64,000 bases of DNA from Photobacterium sp. GB-56 (GCF_003026105.1 NZ_PYNW01000009.1:62001-126000), one strand, 5' to 3'; shown: positions 21,568-31,595, counted from the first letter of the stretch. Made by a program: numbers and translations. Notes: generated from the sequence alone by a model not told the origin.

Positions 21568-21639
21568 CTGCCGCCATATTAACCGTGTTAATCCGCAAGT
21601 GCCAACTTGATTGGTCTGGCGGTTATTCGCACAAATCAT

Positions 21640-21668
21640 TTGACAATTACAAAGAACCAAGGCATAGT
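21640..21668 (+). promoter_or_regulatory. candidate rpsT promoter P2
   Basis: A consensus -35 TTGACA (21640-21645), a 17-bp spacer and a -10-like CATAGT (21663-21668) would place the transcript start about 40 nt before the rpsT start codon. Confidence 0.5.
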
Positions 21669-21714
21669 CCTCGGCCTTAAATTGTCACCGTACCAAGATT
21701 TGGGAGTTACACCC

Positions 21715-21975
21715 TTGGCAAATATCAAATCTGCTAAGAAACGTGCACTAACTTCAGAAAAACGTCGCCAGCACAACGCTAGCCGTCGTTCTATGATGCG
21801 CACTTTCTTCAAGAAAGTAATTATCGCTATTGAAGCTGGTAATAAAGAAGCTGCAACACAAGCTTTCGCTGAAATGCAACCTGTTATGGATCGCATGGCT
21901 ACTAAAGGCCTGATCCACAAAAACAAAGCTGCACGTCATAAAGCTCGTCTAGCTGCTAAAATCAAAGCTCTTTAA
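21715..21975 (+). CDS. rpsT: 30S ribosomal protein S20
   Basis: S20 binds 16S rRNA early in 30S assembly. The true product starts at the TTG at 21715 ([11 protein letters not shown] in the family), giving 86 residues, the usual length. A GGGAG lies 8 nt before it. The reading frame extends further upstream, but that part has no counterpart. E. coli rpsT also uses UUG, which is part of its known autoregulation, so the weak start is probably meaningful. The Lys/Arg-rich helices ([27 protein letters not shown]) are typical. Confidence 0.96.
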   Translation: MANIKSAKKRALTSEKRRQHNASRRSMMRTFFKKVIIAIEAGNKEAATQAFAEMQPVMDRMATKGLIHKNKAARHKARLAAKIKAL

Positions 21976-21999
21976 TTTTTAATTTTTGAGTTTAGATTT

Positions 22000-22028
22000 A
22001 AAAAAACCGACCTCGAGTCGGTTTTTTT
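22000..22028 (+). terminator. terminator of rpsT
   Basis: Arms AACCGAC and GTCGGTT around a CTCGA loop are followed by T7. Confidence 0.93.
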
Positions 22029-22115
22029 ATACCTGAAATTTATATTCCTCTGACTCTCAGCTGCTATTTTTGTGGCACACTGTCTTCTCATTCTTATCTT
22101 CATTAAGAGCAAAAC

Positions 22116-22742
22116 ATGAAAAAAACGTTGTTACGAGGTTTGCTCAACGTCCTACCTTTAGTCTTGAGCATATGGCTATTTTGGTCATTATTTGAGTCAT
22201 TAGACAAAGTCGGTAACTTTTTATTTGGTTTATTCCATATAACTGAGTTATTCAAAGGCGCAGGATTTTTATTGATCCTGACTTTATTATTTATTGCTGG
22301 TCTTCTTTTCTCTGTTAGCCCTATTGCTTGGCTGTATGATTTCATTATTCGACAATTAATGCGTTTTCCGTTCTTTAAAACGGTATACAGCAGCATCAAT
22401 GACATTGCCTCACTCATCAGCAGCGATAATAAAAATAAAGGGCAGCAGACGGTTTTAGTGCATCAAGCCAATGATAGTTATGTAATCGGCTTTATTATGT
22501 CTGACGACATGCCAGAACCGCTCGCTAATGCGCTCCCTGAGGGGGATTGGGTTCCTGTATTATTCCCACTAAGCTATCAAATTGCTGGAGTGACAACCTT
22601 GGTTAAGCGTGAAGACTTGACACTTGTTGATTGGTCCTTCGAAGAAGCGATGCGCTACAATCTAACAGCAGGGATCTCTACACCCAAAGGAAAAAATGAT
22701 AAAAACACCAAAGAAGAAACAGACACGCTTTCTGATAGCTGA
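22116..22742 (+). CDS. DUF502 family inner-membrane protein
   Basis: This is a 208-residue protein of the DUF502 family, function unknown. Two hydrophobic segments lie at about residues 9-27 and 48-75, with a third short one after SPIAWLYDFI. A soluble domain follows with the family pattern GFIMSDDMPEPLANALPEGDWVPVLFP shortened here to its recognisable parts (GFIMSDD, VPVLFPLS), plus a polar Lys-rich tail. It stands alone between rpsT and nhaR. Bacterial DUF502 proteins are assumed to be membrane proteins; nothing here suggests a specific job. Confidence 0.85.
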   Translation: MKKTLLRGLLNVLPLVLSIWLFWSLFESLDKVGNFLFGLFHITELFKGAGFLLILTLLFIAGLLFSVSPIAWLYDFIIRQLMRFPFFKTVYSSINDIASLISSDNKNKGQQTVLVHQANDSYVIGFIMSDDMPEPLANALPEGDWVPVLFPLSYQIAGVTTLVKREDLTLVDWSFEEAMRYNLTAGISTPKGKNDKNTKEETDTLSDS

Positions 22743-22787
22743 TAAATAAGCCCCTCATAAGCGCGCTATCCATCAGCCTGCAACTTT

Positions 22788-22817
22788 AGTAGCCTCATAA
22801 ATGGGTATGAGGCTACT
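22788..22817. terminator. bidirectional terminator between the DUF502 gene and nhaR
   Basis: A perfect 12-bp inverted repeat, AGTAGCCTCATA / TATGAGGCTACT with a 6-nt loop, ends at the nhaR stop codon. T-runs are short, so efficiency is uncertain. Confidence 0.6.
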
Positions 22818-23704
22818 TAAACAAATAACCGACTAAAATCCGCCTCACAGATACGCGTGACCGATGGATGCATAATCATCCGTTCCGCAAAAATCACATA
22901 ATACTCTTCTGAAATATCACTCACTCGTTTAACCTCATGCACTTGGCACGATTCCTTTAACTCATCAGCATAATTAGAGGGAGCAATAAACATAGATTGT
23001 TGATAAGATGAAAACGCTTTCATCAGAGCTGAATCATCAAATTCACCTAAAATATTAGGTGTGATCCCTTGTTGATCAAACCATTGGTGCAGTTTTCTCC
23101 CCATCGCAGAGCGGCGGCTTGGCACTAACAATTTATAATCTTCAATACATGCGGGAAACGTCGATTCTGATAGTTTATCTGAGCAGAAAAAGCTCATTCC
23201 AGACTCCCCTAATTTCTTGCTGTATAAACCAGGGCTTTGGGTTGAATCTACGGGGCAATCAGAAAGGATCATATCGAGCTTATGCTGGGATAATTGTTCT
23301 AACAACATCTCATGGGTTGATTCAAAACAGCTAAAATGAATTCGCTGATCATCAGGCATGCCTTCTAATAACACTTGGCTAACTAACCGTTTAGACAACG
23401 CATCAGCAACCCCTACTTCAAAAAGCTGATTATCTCGCTGGGTATAGTTGATCCGATCTAGCATTTGATAACTTAAATCAAACATTTTATCGGCATACTT
23501 AAACACCATTTGTCCTAATTCAGTTGGCTCAATCTGACGCCCTACGCGCTTAGTTAATCGCCCTTTTAAACGATCTTCTAAAGCACGGATCTGCCCAGTA
23601 ACTGTCTGTGGTGCCAAAAATAAAGCATCCGCTGCTTTGGTCACAGATCCTTGTTTACACACCATCCAAAAATAATATAAGTGATTATAGTTTAAGTGAG
23701 ACAT
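22817..23704 (-). CDS. nhaR: LysR-type regulator NhaR (activator of nhaA)
   Basis: NhaR is a LysR-family activator that senses Na+ and induces the nhaA antiporter. The 295-residue protein starts with the family winged helix-turn-helix ([20 protein letters not shown], then [15 protein letters not shown]) and has the usual effector domain. It lies downstream of nhaA on the same strand with one small gene and a terminator between. In E. coli nhaR follows nhaA directly, which supports the name. Confidence 0.93.
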   Translation of the reverse strand: MSHLNYNHLYYFWMVCKQGSVTKAADALFLAPQTVTGQIRALEDRLKGRLTKRVGRQIEPTELGQMVFKYADKMFDLSYQMLDRINYTQRDNQLFEVGVADALSKRLVSQVLLEGMPDDQRIHFSCFESTHEMLLEQLSQHKLDMILSDCPVDSTQSPGLYSKKLGESGMSFFCSDKLSESTFPACIEDYKLLVPSRRSAMGRKLHQWFDQQGITPNILGEFDDSALMKAFSSYQQSMFIAPSNYADELKESCQVHEVKRVSDISEEYYVIFAERMIMHPSVTRICEADFSRLFV

Positions 23705-23716
23705 ACCCTTACCAAC

Positions 23717-23766
23717 CCATAAAAAAACCCCAACGACAAAGCTTACGCAGTGCCACTGGGGTCTTC
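23717..23766 (-). terminator. terminator after nhaA and the small secreted-protein gene
   Basis: ACCCCA and TGGGGT arms close a 26-nt internal region, with T7 on the minus strand. It lies between the small gene and nhaR, so nhaR may need read-through or its own promoter. Confidence 0.75.
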
Positions 23767-23810
23767 AATCTTTATCTTATTATTTCTAATAAGCGCGTAA
23801 TAGAAACCTA

Positions 23811-24065
23811 TTAACTCGCAGGTTGACGATTAAATCGTTCAAGATTGCGATATAGCTCACCGCTTCGCTGCTCAAGTGCTCGATCTTGGAAAGATGATTT
23901 AGAGGTGATTACTTTTTTTACCTCTTCTTTCCCATCATTTAAACCTTGCAAATAAGCCTGACAAACCTCAGTTCTATCAGCCGTTGTACATTGTTGATAG
24001 TTCATAGCTGCAACACTTGAGGTTGCGAAAGTTGAAAACAGTATAGCTAATAGGTATTTATACAT
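23811..24065 (-). CDS. small secreted protein of unknown function in the nhaA locus
   Basis: An 84-residue protein that I do not recognise. A signal peptide (MYKYLLAILFSTFATSSVAA) is clear, leaving a mature polar peptide of about 64 residues with two Cys (QQCTTADRTEVCQAYLQG) that may form a disulfide, and a charged helical tail. Its ATG lies one base after the nhaA stop, so it is almost certainly cotranslated with nhaA. A role in the periplasm under Na+ or alkaline stress is an inference from position only. Confidence 0.75.
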   Translation of the reverse strand: MYKYLLAILFSTFATSSVAAMNYQQCTTADRTEVCQAYLQGLNDGKEEVKKVITSKSSFQDRALEQRSGELYRNLERFNRQPAS

Positions 24066-24066
24066 A

Positions 24067-25236
24067 TTACGCCTCTACTTTTTGTGCTTCCTTTGGAAGA
24101 GAGCGACTCAGTAACACGTAACCCACAACTGCCGCTACTGTTGAGCCTAACAATATTCCTAATCGTGAGTAAGTTGCAAAACTTTCACCTGCCCCAACAA
24201 ATGCTAATGATGAGATGAAAATCGACATCGTAAAGCCGATACCACACAGTACCGATACCGCAAAAATATGCTTAAAGTTAATATCATCAGGTAATTTCGC
24301 AAAACCACATTTCACAGCGATAATACATGCAGTAAAGATACCTAATGGTTTACCAATAAACAGACCTGCTGCGATACCTGCAGGTAACATTGCTGACAAA
24401 CTTTCTAAAGACACGCCATCTAATGAGATCCCTGCATTAGCGAAAGCAAAGATAGGCAGAATCAAGAAAGCAACATACGGGTGTAGTACATGCTCTAAAT
24501 GCTTCAATGGTGAGTGTTTATCTGAACGACCATCTTTGCCCGTTAGTGGAATAGTAAAACCAAGGATAACACCAGCTAACGTAGCGTGAACGCCTGATTG
24601 CAATACACTGAACCACAAAATAGCACCGACAATTAAGTACCAAGAAAGCTTAGTAACATTCTTCGCATTCATGATGAACAAGGTCGCAGTAGCAACAAAA
24701 GCAACCGCAAGAGCAACCGTTGATAGATCAGAGCTATAGAACAGCGCGATAATGATAATCACACCTAAATCATCAATAATCGCAAGTGCAAGCAAGAATA
24801 CTTTCAAGCTTACCGGTACACGATTACCCAGTAGTGCCATCACACCTAATGCAAATGCGATATCTGTCGCAGCAGGGATTGCCCAACCTTTAATAGCCAT
24901 TGGATCATTATAGTTAAACGCAACATAAATTAATGCAGGTGCAACCATACCGCCCACTGCCGCAATAGCAGGGAAAATCGCTTTCTCTTTAGTATTTAGT
25001 GCTCCTTCAATTAGCTCACGCTTTACTTCTAAGCCAATAAGCAAAAAGAAAACAGCCATTAAACCATCATTGATCCAATGAGAAACAGATAAGCCAGCAA
25101 CATAACTGTGCAATGTATCGGTATACACTGATGCTAGCGGTGAATTAGCAATGATCATCGCAATAAGCGCAGCAATAATCAGCACAATTCCACCAGCTGA
25201 TTCTAATTTAAGAAACTTACGAATAGCATCGGTCAT
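24067..25236 (-). CDS. nhaA: Na+/H+ antiporter NhaA
   Basis: NhaA exchanges two H+ for one Na+ across the inner membrane and maintains Na+ and pH balance. The 389-residue protein has about 12 membrane segments. The ion-binding aspartates are present: TDIAFALG (Asp125) and IIDDLGV (Asp155/156), matching E. coli D133, D163 and D164. It heads the nhaA-small gene unit with nhaR downstream, consistent with NhaR control in a marine bacterium. Confidence 0.97.
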   Translation of the reverse strand: MTDAIRKFLKLESAGGIVLIIAALIAMIIANSPLASVYTDTLHSYVAGLSVSHWINDGLMAVFFLLIGLEVKRELIEGALNTKEKAIFPAIAAVGGMVAPALIYVAFNYNDPMAIKGWAIPAATDIAFALGVMALLGNRVPVSLKVFLLALAIIDDLGVIIIIALFYSSDLSTVALAVAFVATATLFIMNAKNVTKLSWYLIVGAILWFSVLQSGVHATLAGVILGFTIPLTGKDGRSDKHSPLKHLEHVLHPYVAFLILPIFAFANAGISLDGVSLESLSAMLPAGIAAGLFIGKPLGIFTACIIAVKCGFAKLPDDINFKHIFAVSVLCGIGFTMSIFISSLAFVGAGESFATYSRLGILLGSTVAAVVGYVLLSRSLPKEAQKVEA

Positions 25237-25756
25237 CGACCGTCACTCCTATAAAACAATATGAATTAATCAATTAAATGCAGTGTAAACGTCATTATCA
25301 GCACTTGTGAAATCGTTTGTTTAGATACAATAACTCGGAAATACCGAATAATTAGAGCTATAACAATATAATAACCGTGCTGTATTAACGAACCTTTGAC
25401 ATTAGCGCGCATTTCCCTGTCATGTGCTTCCCTATTAAATATAGGCAAACTGTCATAATTGACCGATTTTTACGACTTATCGTAAAAAAAGACAACCTTT
25501 CGATATACCATATAAAAAAAAAACTTAAATTTCCTTTTTCACCAAAAGCCTCTTAATAATCTATATATAACAGATAGTTAATCATATAAAAACAAAAATA
25601 AAATAGTGCCAGTTAATCGCTTGCCATCACAAAAAAGCGACAAATTATGTTTGTGACAATCAGTGTAATATTTCTGAAATAAAAGCCATCTACTATCCAC
25701 ACAGATTTCAACCAAATGACACCAAAACGACATACTATTGTCATGGAGAAATGATT
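25237..25756. promoter_or_regulatory. divergent promoter region of nhaA and nptA
   Basis: About 520 bp without a credible gene, carrying divergent promoters. Two features stand out: a perfect 9-bp inverted repeat TTTTTACGA / TCGTAAAAA at 25467-25488, and an 11-bp-period TGTC repeat on the minus strand at 25716-25733 that resembles a Pho box. No -10/-35 pair is convincing. Confidence 0.45.
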
Positions 25757-26899
25757 ATGACAACCCAAGCCACTACTGCTGTATCTAAGTTCAGCTCTAT
25801 GCGTTGGGTCCGCTGGGCCAACCTAGCGTTCATGCTTTATCTTTTACTTGTTGCTGTATCCATGATCAGCAGCGGTTTTAAATGGTCTGTTGGCGAACAA
25901 GCTAAAACCTTATTCGAATTTGCCTCTCACCCTGTAGCAGGACTCATGATTGGCTTAATCGCAACAGCATTAATTCAGTCATCAAGTACGGTAACGTCAA
26001 TCATTGTTGGTCTTGTTGCCGGTGGTTTGCCTGTTGAAACAGCAATCCCAATGGTAATGGGTGCAAATATTGGTACTACACTAACTAATACGTTAGTGAG
26101 CTTAGGACATGCGCGTTGTAAGGATGAATTCCGTCGTGCTTTTGCCAGTGCAACCGTCCATGATTTCTTCAACCTACTAGCTGTAGCAATTTTCTTGCCA
26201 CTAGAGATGATGTTTGGTCTGCTAGATAAAATGTCTAGTTGGTTAGTGTCTCCATTCTTAAATGCTGGCGATATGAGCATGAAGGGAATGGACTTTATGA
26301 AGCCATTAACTAAACCTGCAGTAGAGCTAGTAAAAGGTCCTCTAGAAGCATTTGGTTCTATGGGTGGTGTCGCGCTTAGCTTCATTGGTATCGCATTAAT
26401 CTTCTTCGCGATTACGGTTATGGGTAAGCTAATGCGTAGCCTAATGGTTGGTCGTGCTCGTGATATTCTAAAAAGTGCAATTGGTCGAGGCCCACTGCAT
26501 GGTATTGCGTCAGGTACAGCAGTAACGATTTTAGTGCAATCGTCATCAACAACAACAAGTTTGATGGTACCGCTAGTAGGTACAGGTGTACTAAAAGTAC
26601 GTGATGTATACCCATTCACACTTGGTGCAAACATCGGTACATGTATTACTGCGCTATTAGCAGCAACAGCAGTATCAGGTGATAACGCAGTATTTGCATT
26701 ACAGATTGCACTGGTACACTTATGTTTCAATGTAATGGCAACAGTACTGATTTACGGTGTTCCATTCTTACGTGAAATTCCGTTAAAGTGCGCATTCTTC
26801 TTAAGTGACTTAGCAACTAAAAACAAAGTAGCTGTCGCAGGTTACCTTGTCTTAATATTCATTGCTATCCCAGGTACAATTTTAGCATTAACTGCTTAA
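25757..26899 (+). CDS. nptA: Na+/phosphate symporter, NptA type
   Basis: This is a sodium-coupled phosphate importer of the NptA/PNaS family. The 380-residue membrane protein shows the inverted-repeat signature: IQSSSTVTS near residue 75 and VQSSSTTTS near 258, each followed by a GANIGT motif. There is no C-terminal PhoU-like domain, as in V. cholerae NptA. I prefer the ATG at 25757, because GGAG lies 8 nt before it; the ATG at 25751 is too close to that site. A strong terminator follows. Confidence 0.92.
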   Translation: MTTQATTAVSKFSSMRWVRWANLAFMLYLLLVAVSMISSGFKWSVGEQAKTLFEFASHPVAGLMIGLIATALIQSSSTVTSIIVGLVAGGLPVETAIPMVMGANIGTTLTNTLVSLGHARCKDEFRRAFASATVHDFFNLLAVAIFLPLEMMFGLLDKMSSWLVSPFLNAGDMSMKGMDFMKPLTKPAVELVKGPLEAFGSMGGVALSFIGIALIFFAITVMGKLMRSLMVGRARDILKSAIGRGPLHGIASGTAVTILVQSSSTTTSLMVPLVGTGVLKVRDVYPFTLGANIGTCITALLAATAVSGDNAVFALQIALVHLCFNVMATVLIYGVPFLREIPLKCAFFLSDLATKNKVAVAGYLVLIFIAIPGTILALTA

Positions 26900-26913
26900 T
26901 TAATACTGCGCAA

Positions 26914-26945
26914 CAAAAAAGCCCAGCTTATGCTGGGCTTTTTAT
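26914..26945 (+). terminator. terminator of nptA
   Basis: Arms AAGCCCAGC and GCTGGGCTT with a short TTAT-type loop are flanked by A6 and T5. Confidence 0.93.
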
Positions 26946-26998
26946 TTATTTCTTATCACTTTGATTATATTTACTTTTTCATATATGTTTTTATGAGT

Positions 26999-27850
26999 TC
27001 AAACAGAGAATGGGTATTGAATCGGATCGTGATGCTCATAACCCACCACGTCAAAATCATCTAGCGTTACCCATGTTTCTAAATCTTCTAATGATTTGAT
27101 CTTCGGGTTGATTTTAAGTTGTGGTGAAGAAAATGGAGTACGCTTTAATTGCACATCACGCATAAGCTCTAGTTGATCTTCGTAGATATGTGCGTTGATA
27201 ATTTTATGGTAAGCCTGACCCGCTTTATTACCTGTTATTTGCGCCATTAACGCTAGCAAGGTAAACACTTGTACTTGGTTGAAGTTTAACCCTAGCGGTA
27301 CATCACATGAGCGTTGATAGCTCGTTAAATATAACGTATCACCCAGTAGTGAAAATGTATGTGTATGCATACAAGGACGCAGACACCCCATATCAAACTC
27401 ACCTGGGTTATAAAACGTTAATATTTCACCGCGATTATCAATACCTTTGGTTAAATCATCGACAATCATCTTTAATTGATCAATTGGCGTACCGTCTGAT
27501 TTTTGCCAACGACGACCTTGAACACCATAAACACGCCCCATGTCATCTTCACCTTTACGATAAGGATTGTTCAGCCATGCTTGGTTATCATTGGCATTAG
27601 CATTCCAAGTGTTACAACCAATCGCACGAAATTGCGCGGCATTATCATAGCCACGTAAGTAGCCGAGAAGCTCTGCAATTGCTGCTTTCCAGAAACTTTT
27701 ACGAGTAGTGATCAACGGAAACTGATTATTAGCAACATCATAAGTCAGATCAGCATTGATAACCGTTAAACAACGCTTACCTGTACGTTCATTTTCAATC
27801 CATACACCGTCATCAACAATGCGTTGGCATAAGGCTAAATATTGTTTCAT
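26999..27850 (-). CDS. thyA: thymidylate synthase
   Basis: ThyA methylates dUMP to dTMP with methylenetetrahydrofolate. The 283-residue protein is the longer form seen in Vibrio, compared with 264 in E. coli. The catalytic Cys is Cys160 in [11 protein letters not shown], and the folate/dUMP-binding signature [16 protein letters not shown] follows. It is the last gene of the rppH-ptsP-TauE-thyA row. The lgt gene that usually lies just upstream is not present here. Confidence 0.97.
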   Translation of the reverse strand: MKQYLALCQRIVDDGVWIENERTGKRCLTVINADLTYDVANNQFPLITTRKSFWKAAIAELLGYLRGYDNAAQFRAIGCNTWNANANDNQAWLNNPYRKGEDDMGRVYGVQGRRWQKSDGTPIDQLKMIVDDLTKGIDNRGEILTFYNPGEFDMGCLRPCMHTHTFSLLGDTLYLTSYQRSCDVPLGLNFNQVQVFTLLALMAQITGNKAGQAYHKIINAHIYEDQLELMRDVQLKRTPFSSPQLKINPKIKSLEDLETWVTLDDFDVVGYEHHDPIQYPFSV

Positions 27851-27939
27851 AGTCCTACTCGTAAATTGAATACGCCCAGCAAAAGCTAGGCGCGAAAATT
27901 AGTAATCGTTATTCTATCAGAAGCCTGTTGGCCTTACTG

Positions 27940-28743
27940 TTAACTTAAAAACATTTTTATACTGATCAATAACAATAACACCGCAAATAGCTTTTTCAGT
28001 GTCGGGGTCGGTAGTCGACTCACTAACGCCGCGCCGTAACGAGTTGCGATCATCGATGTTGCAGCAATACCGAATAAAGCTGGTAGATATACATAACCTG
28101 CACTAAACGCTGGTAACGCTTCACTGCCAACACCTGCGTAAATAAAGCCAATCATTCCAGAAACAGCAATTAAGAAACCAACGAGCGAAGAGGTACCGAT
28201 GGCACGTCGCATCTCAATACCATAATAACTTAAATACGGTACTGTTAATGATCCTCCACCAATGCCAGCAAGACTTGAGATCAAACCAATGATGCCACCA
28301 CTTGCTATACATGCGAGTGAGTTTGGCAGAGGCTTCTTGTTTATCACTTTCATTGAGAGCAACATCTGAATTGCTAAGCATAATACGATGACAGCAAAAA
28401 TTTTAGGTAAGTAATGTGAAGGGATGATCTCAGCAACAACACTCCCTCCCAATCCACCAACAATGATCCCTGGCGCTAATATTTTCACCACTGAAAAATC
28501 AATATTTCCAAGCTTAAAGTGATTACGGGCTGAGGCCATTGACGTCATAACAATACTGGCAAGTGAGGTCGCTAACGCAATATGCATCACAAGATGCGAT
28601 GCAATGCCGGCTTTCGGTAATAACCAAACTAGAGCAGGTACAACCAATAAGCCTCCGCCAATGCCTAATAAACCAGCCAATAATCCGACGACAGATCCCA
28701 ATAGCAAACACATGCTAAATAGCCAAAGTGTTGTTTCATACAT
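27940..28743 (-). CDS. TauE/SafE family membrane permease
   Basis: A 267-residue polytopic protein of the TauE/SafE (sulfite exporter-like) family, with about eight hydrophobic segments. The two inverted glycine-rich repeats of the family are visible: VVGLLAGLLGIGGGLLVVPA near residue 18 and GLISSLAGIGGGSLTVPYLS near 152. Substrates in the family include sulfite, sulfoacetate and other organic anions, and none can be assigned here. It starts about 25 nt after ptsP, probably in the same transcript. Confidence 0.85.
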   Translation of the reverse strand: MYETTLWLFSMCLLLGSVVGLLAGLLGIGGGLLVVPALVWLLPKAGIASHLVMHIALATSLASIVMTSMASARNHFKLGNIDFSVVKILAPGIIVGGLGGSVVAEIIPSHYLPKIFAVIVLCLAIQMLLSMKVINKKPLPNSLACIASGGIIGLISSLAGIGGGSLTVPYLSYYGIEMRRAIGTSSLVGFLIAVSGMIGFIYAGVGSEALPAFSAGYVYLPALFGIAATSMIATRYGAALVSRLPTPTLKKLFAVLLLLISIKMFLS

Positions 28744-28770
28744 AATACGTAACCAATATAAAAAAGTGTT

Positions 28771-31017
28771 CTACTTACCCGCGCGGATAAACCCACCTAA
28801 ACCATGCTGCTCGACAAATAACGTTGTTCTCTCTCTTACTTCACAAGATAAATGTACCGCGAGAACATCATCCGCCAATTGCGTCATATCAAGTGCTGAC
28901 ACATGACGTAATATATATTTTATTTTGGCTACATTACGGGTATTCATACTCAATGATCGATACCCCATTCCGACTAATAAAATTGCACCTATCGGATCTC
29001 CTGCTAATTCACCACAAACGCAAACTGGAATTTGGTACCGCTCTGCACTATCGATAATATGTTTTAACGCATTTAAAACAGCAGGATGAAGCGCATCATA
29101 AACACTGGCGACCCGAGAGTTATTACGATCCACGGCAAGCAAATATTGAGTTAAATCATTACTACCCACTGAAATAAAATCAACTTTATCGGCTAACGCA
29201 TGGAGCTGATAAAGCATTGACGGTACTTCAATCATGATACCTAAGCGAGGTTTTCTTAATTCACCATCATATTGAGCTGACACTTCCTGATAGGCGCGCT
29301 CAATTAATATTTTGGCTTCATCAAGCTCAGCTATCCCTGAGATCATAGGGAGCAAGATGTCCATATTATTCAAGCCAATACTGGCACGTAACATCGCTCT
29401 GACTTGAATTAAAAAAATTTCGGGATGATCTAAGGTAAAACGGATCCCACGCCAACCCAAAAAAGGATTGTCTTCTTCTATCGTTAAATACGGTAACGGC
29501 TTATCGCCTCCAATATCGAGCGTTCGCATCACAACGGTTTGCTCGGGATAGGTCTGCAAAATAGAACGATATTGGTTAATTTGTTCATCTTCTGAAGGGA
29601 AGCTACGTTGCAGTAAAAAAGGCACTTCAGTGCGATATAAGCCGACCCCGTCGACCCCTTTATTAATCGCAATACTGGTATCGGCACTTAAACCCGCATT
29701 TAAGTGCACCATGATCCGTTGATTATCTTTGGTATAGGCTTCTTTATCCTGATCACCTTCAACGGTTTTGGCTAGTTCATGCTCTTCCCGCAATAAACGA
29801 CGATACTCAATTAATACATGACGATTAGGGTTAACAAGAAAGTCACCACGATAACCATCAACAATAACTAAATTGTTATGTACCATATGAGGAACAAAGT
29901 CGACCCCCATAATAGCAGGGATACCGAGTGCTCTAGACAAAATAGCAGCATGTGAGTTAGCGGCACCTTCTTGAGCAACAACCGCAGCTAACTTTCCTAA
30001 AGGGACTGTTGCAAGCATTGCTGCAGTTAACTCTCGAGTTAATAGCACCACAGGTTCATCCCACTGCAACTCATCGACTTCTTCATCACGTAAAAAGAAC
30101 AATAAGCGCTGGCCTAACTCGCGAATATCTTGTGCACGCTCTTTAAGGTATTGATCTTTCATATTCGCAAAACGAGCGGAATAAGATTCGACCACTTGAC
30201 GCACTGCCCATTCAGCCTGATCACCACAAGCAACCCGGGCTTTCAGATCTTTGCGCAGCATAGGATCATTGAGTAAATGACTGAATAAATCAAAAATGGC
30301 GAGGGTTTCTTTTTGCAGTTCACTATCAAAACGTTTGCGTAAACGTCGAAACTCTGTACTGGCCGCTTCTATCGCAATAGCTAAACGTTCTTGCTCAAAA
30401 TTCACATCAAGGCAAGACGTGGGAGCAACATGCTCTAATAGCGGTTGGGTATCGTCCCACCATGCTTTAGCAACAGCAACACCAGCAGAAGCCGCAGATC
30501 CAGTAAGGTGTAATTTATTCCCTTGCTCAAACCACATTCCTTGTGCTTTCGCGTGAGCCAAAATACCTGATAATTGAGCGGCAAGGGTAACTAAGAAAGA
30601 TTCTTCACTTTCATTAAATTCCCGCTTTTCTCGTTGCTGTATAACAAGAACACCAAGAACTTGGCGCTGATGAATGATAGGAGTCCCAAAAAAAGATCGA
30701 AAGGATTCTTCTCCGATCCCCGGGAGATGTTTGAAATGGGGGTGTACACGAGCATCAGCAACATTAACAAGCTCAGCACTACGCCCTACAAGGCCAACTA
30801 GACCTTGATTAAAGCGTAAACTTACACGCCGCTGCGATTTATGCAGCCCTTGCGTTGCCATCAATGTATAAAGCTGACGCTCATGATTAGCAATATAGAC
30901 CGAACAACAGTCTGTTTTCATGACCTGACAAGTGCTCATCACTAATTGATCTAGCGCTTCAATCAAGGTCTGGGCGCTGACAACCTTGTCAACTATATCT
31001 CTAAGCTGTGTCAGCAT
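28771..31017 (-). CDS. ptsP: phosphoenolpyruvate-protein phosphotransferase PtsP (EI-Ntr)
   Basis: PtsP starts the nitrogen phosphotransfer chain by passing phosphate from PEP to NPr. The 748-residue protein has an N-terminal GAF domain (about 1-150), an EI N-terminal region, the phosphohistidine domain with GAANSHAAILSR (active His356), and a C-terminal PEP-binding barrel (GLYRTEVPFLL, GSNDLTQYLLAVDR, CVCGELAGDP). The Cys of CGELAGDP is the usual proton donor. It follows rppH by 59 nt, the conserved rppH-ptsP pair. Confidence 0.97.
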   Translation of the reverse strand: MLTQLRDIVDKVVSAQTLIEALDQLVMSTCQVMKTDCCSVYIANHERQLYTLMATQGLHKSQRRVSLRFNQGLVGLVGRSAELVNVADARVHPHFKHLPGIGEESFRSFFGTPIIHQRQVLGVLVIQQREKREFNESEESFLVTLAAQLSGILAHAKAQGMWFEQGNKLHLTGSAASAGVAVAKAWWDDTQPLLEHVAPTSCLDVNFEQERLAIAIEAASTEFRRLRKRFDSELQKETLAIFDLFSHLLNDPMLRKDLKARVACGDQAEWAVRQVVESYSARFANMKDQYLKERAQDIRELGQRLLFFLRDEEVDELQWDEPVVLLTRELTAAMLATVPLGKLAAVVAQEGAANSHAAILSRALGIPAIMGVDFVPHMVHNNLVIVDGYRGDFLVNPNRHVLIEYRRLLREEHELAKTVEGDQDKEAYTKDNQRIMVHLNAGLSADTSIAINKGVDGVGLYRTEVPFLLQRSFPSEDEQINQYRSILQTYPEQTVVMRTLDIGGDKPLPYLTIEEDNPFLGWRGIRFTLDHPEIFLIQVRAMLRASIGLNNMDILLPMISGIAELDEAKILIERAYQEVSAQYDGELRKPRLGIMIEVPSMLYQLHALADKVDFISVGSNDLTQYLLAVDRNNSRVASVYDALHPAVLNALKHIIDSAERYQIPVCVCGELAGDPIGAILLVGMGYRSLSMNTRNVAKIKYILRHVSALDMTQLADDVLAVHLSCEVRERTTLFVEQHGLGGFIRAGK

Positions 31018-31076
31018 AACGAGCCTTATTATCCTTCTATATTGCCAATAACCTCTATATTACTGTATTACCTTAT

Positions 31077-31595
31077 TTACTTTTTATTATTACGCTTGAA
31101 TTTTCGCTCTTTCCATTCTTTAAAAGGCATGGCTACAGGTGCAAATTCTTTCAGTGCGCGACGGTAAACATCACGCTTAAACGAAACGACCTGTCGGACT
31201 GGATACCAATAACTTACCCATCGCCACCCATCAAATTCAGGAGTAGCACCTCGCTGCATATTGACCTTGGACTCATCGCACTCCAAGCTCAACAAAAACC
31301 ATTTCTGTTTCTGCCCGATACAAACAGGTTTCGAATCCCACCGCACTAAACGTTTAGGTAATTTATAACGTAGCCAATGACGGCTTGACGCAATTATCCT
31401 GACATCTTTTTTGGTTAATCCTACTTCTTCGTACAATTCACGGAACATGGCTTGCTCTGGTGTTTCACCATCATCAATACCACCTTGCGGAAACTGCCAA
31501 GAATGTTGTCCATATCGTCGAGCCCAAAATACCTGGCCATGGCTATTGCAGATAACGATCCCTACATTAGGGCGGTATCCATCGCCATCAATCAC
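31077..31595 (-). CDS. rppH: RNA pyrophosphohydrolase RppH
   Basis: RppH converts 5'-triphosphate mRNA ends to monophosphate, which opens RNase E decay. The 172-residue protein carries the complete Nudix box from Gly38 to Leu60 ([20 protein letters not shown] plus VGL). The N-terminal [15 protein letters not shown] matches the family. It heads the row rppH-ptsP-TauE-thyA and is divergent from mutH, as in E. coli. Confidence 0.97.
   Translation of the reverse strand: MIDGDGYRPNVGIVICNSHGQVFWARRYGQHSWQFPQGGIDDGETPEQAMFRELYEEVGLTKKDVRIIASSRHWLRYKLPKRLVRWDSKPVCIGQKQKWFLLSLECDESKVNMQRGATPEFDGWRWVSYWYPVRQVVSFKRDVYRRALKEFAPVAMPFKEWKERKFKRNNKK

Noticed and set aside
25975-26730. 251-codon minus-strand ORF inside nptA
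   Set aside because: It is the reverse frame of a membrane-protein gene with strong family signatures on the plus strand.
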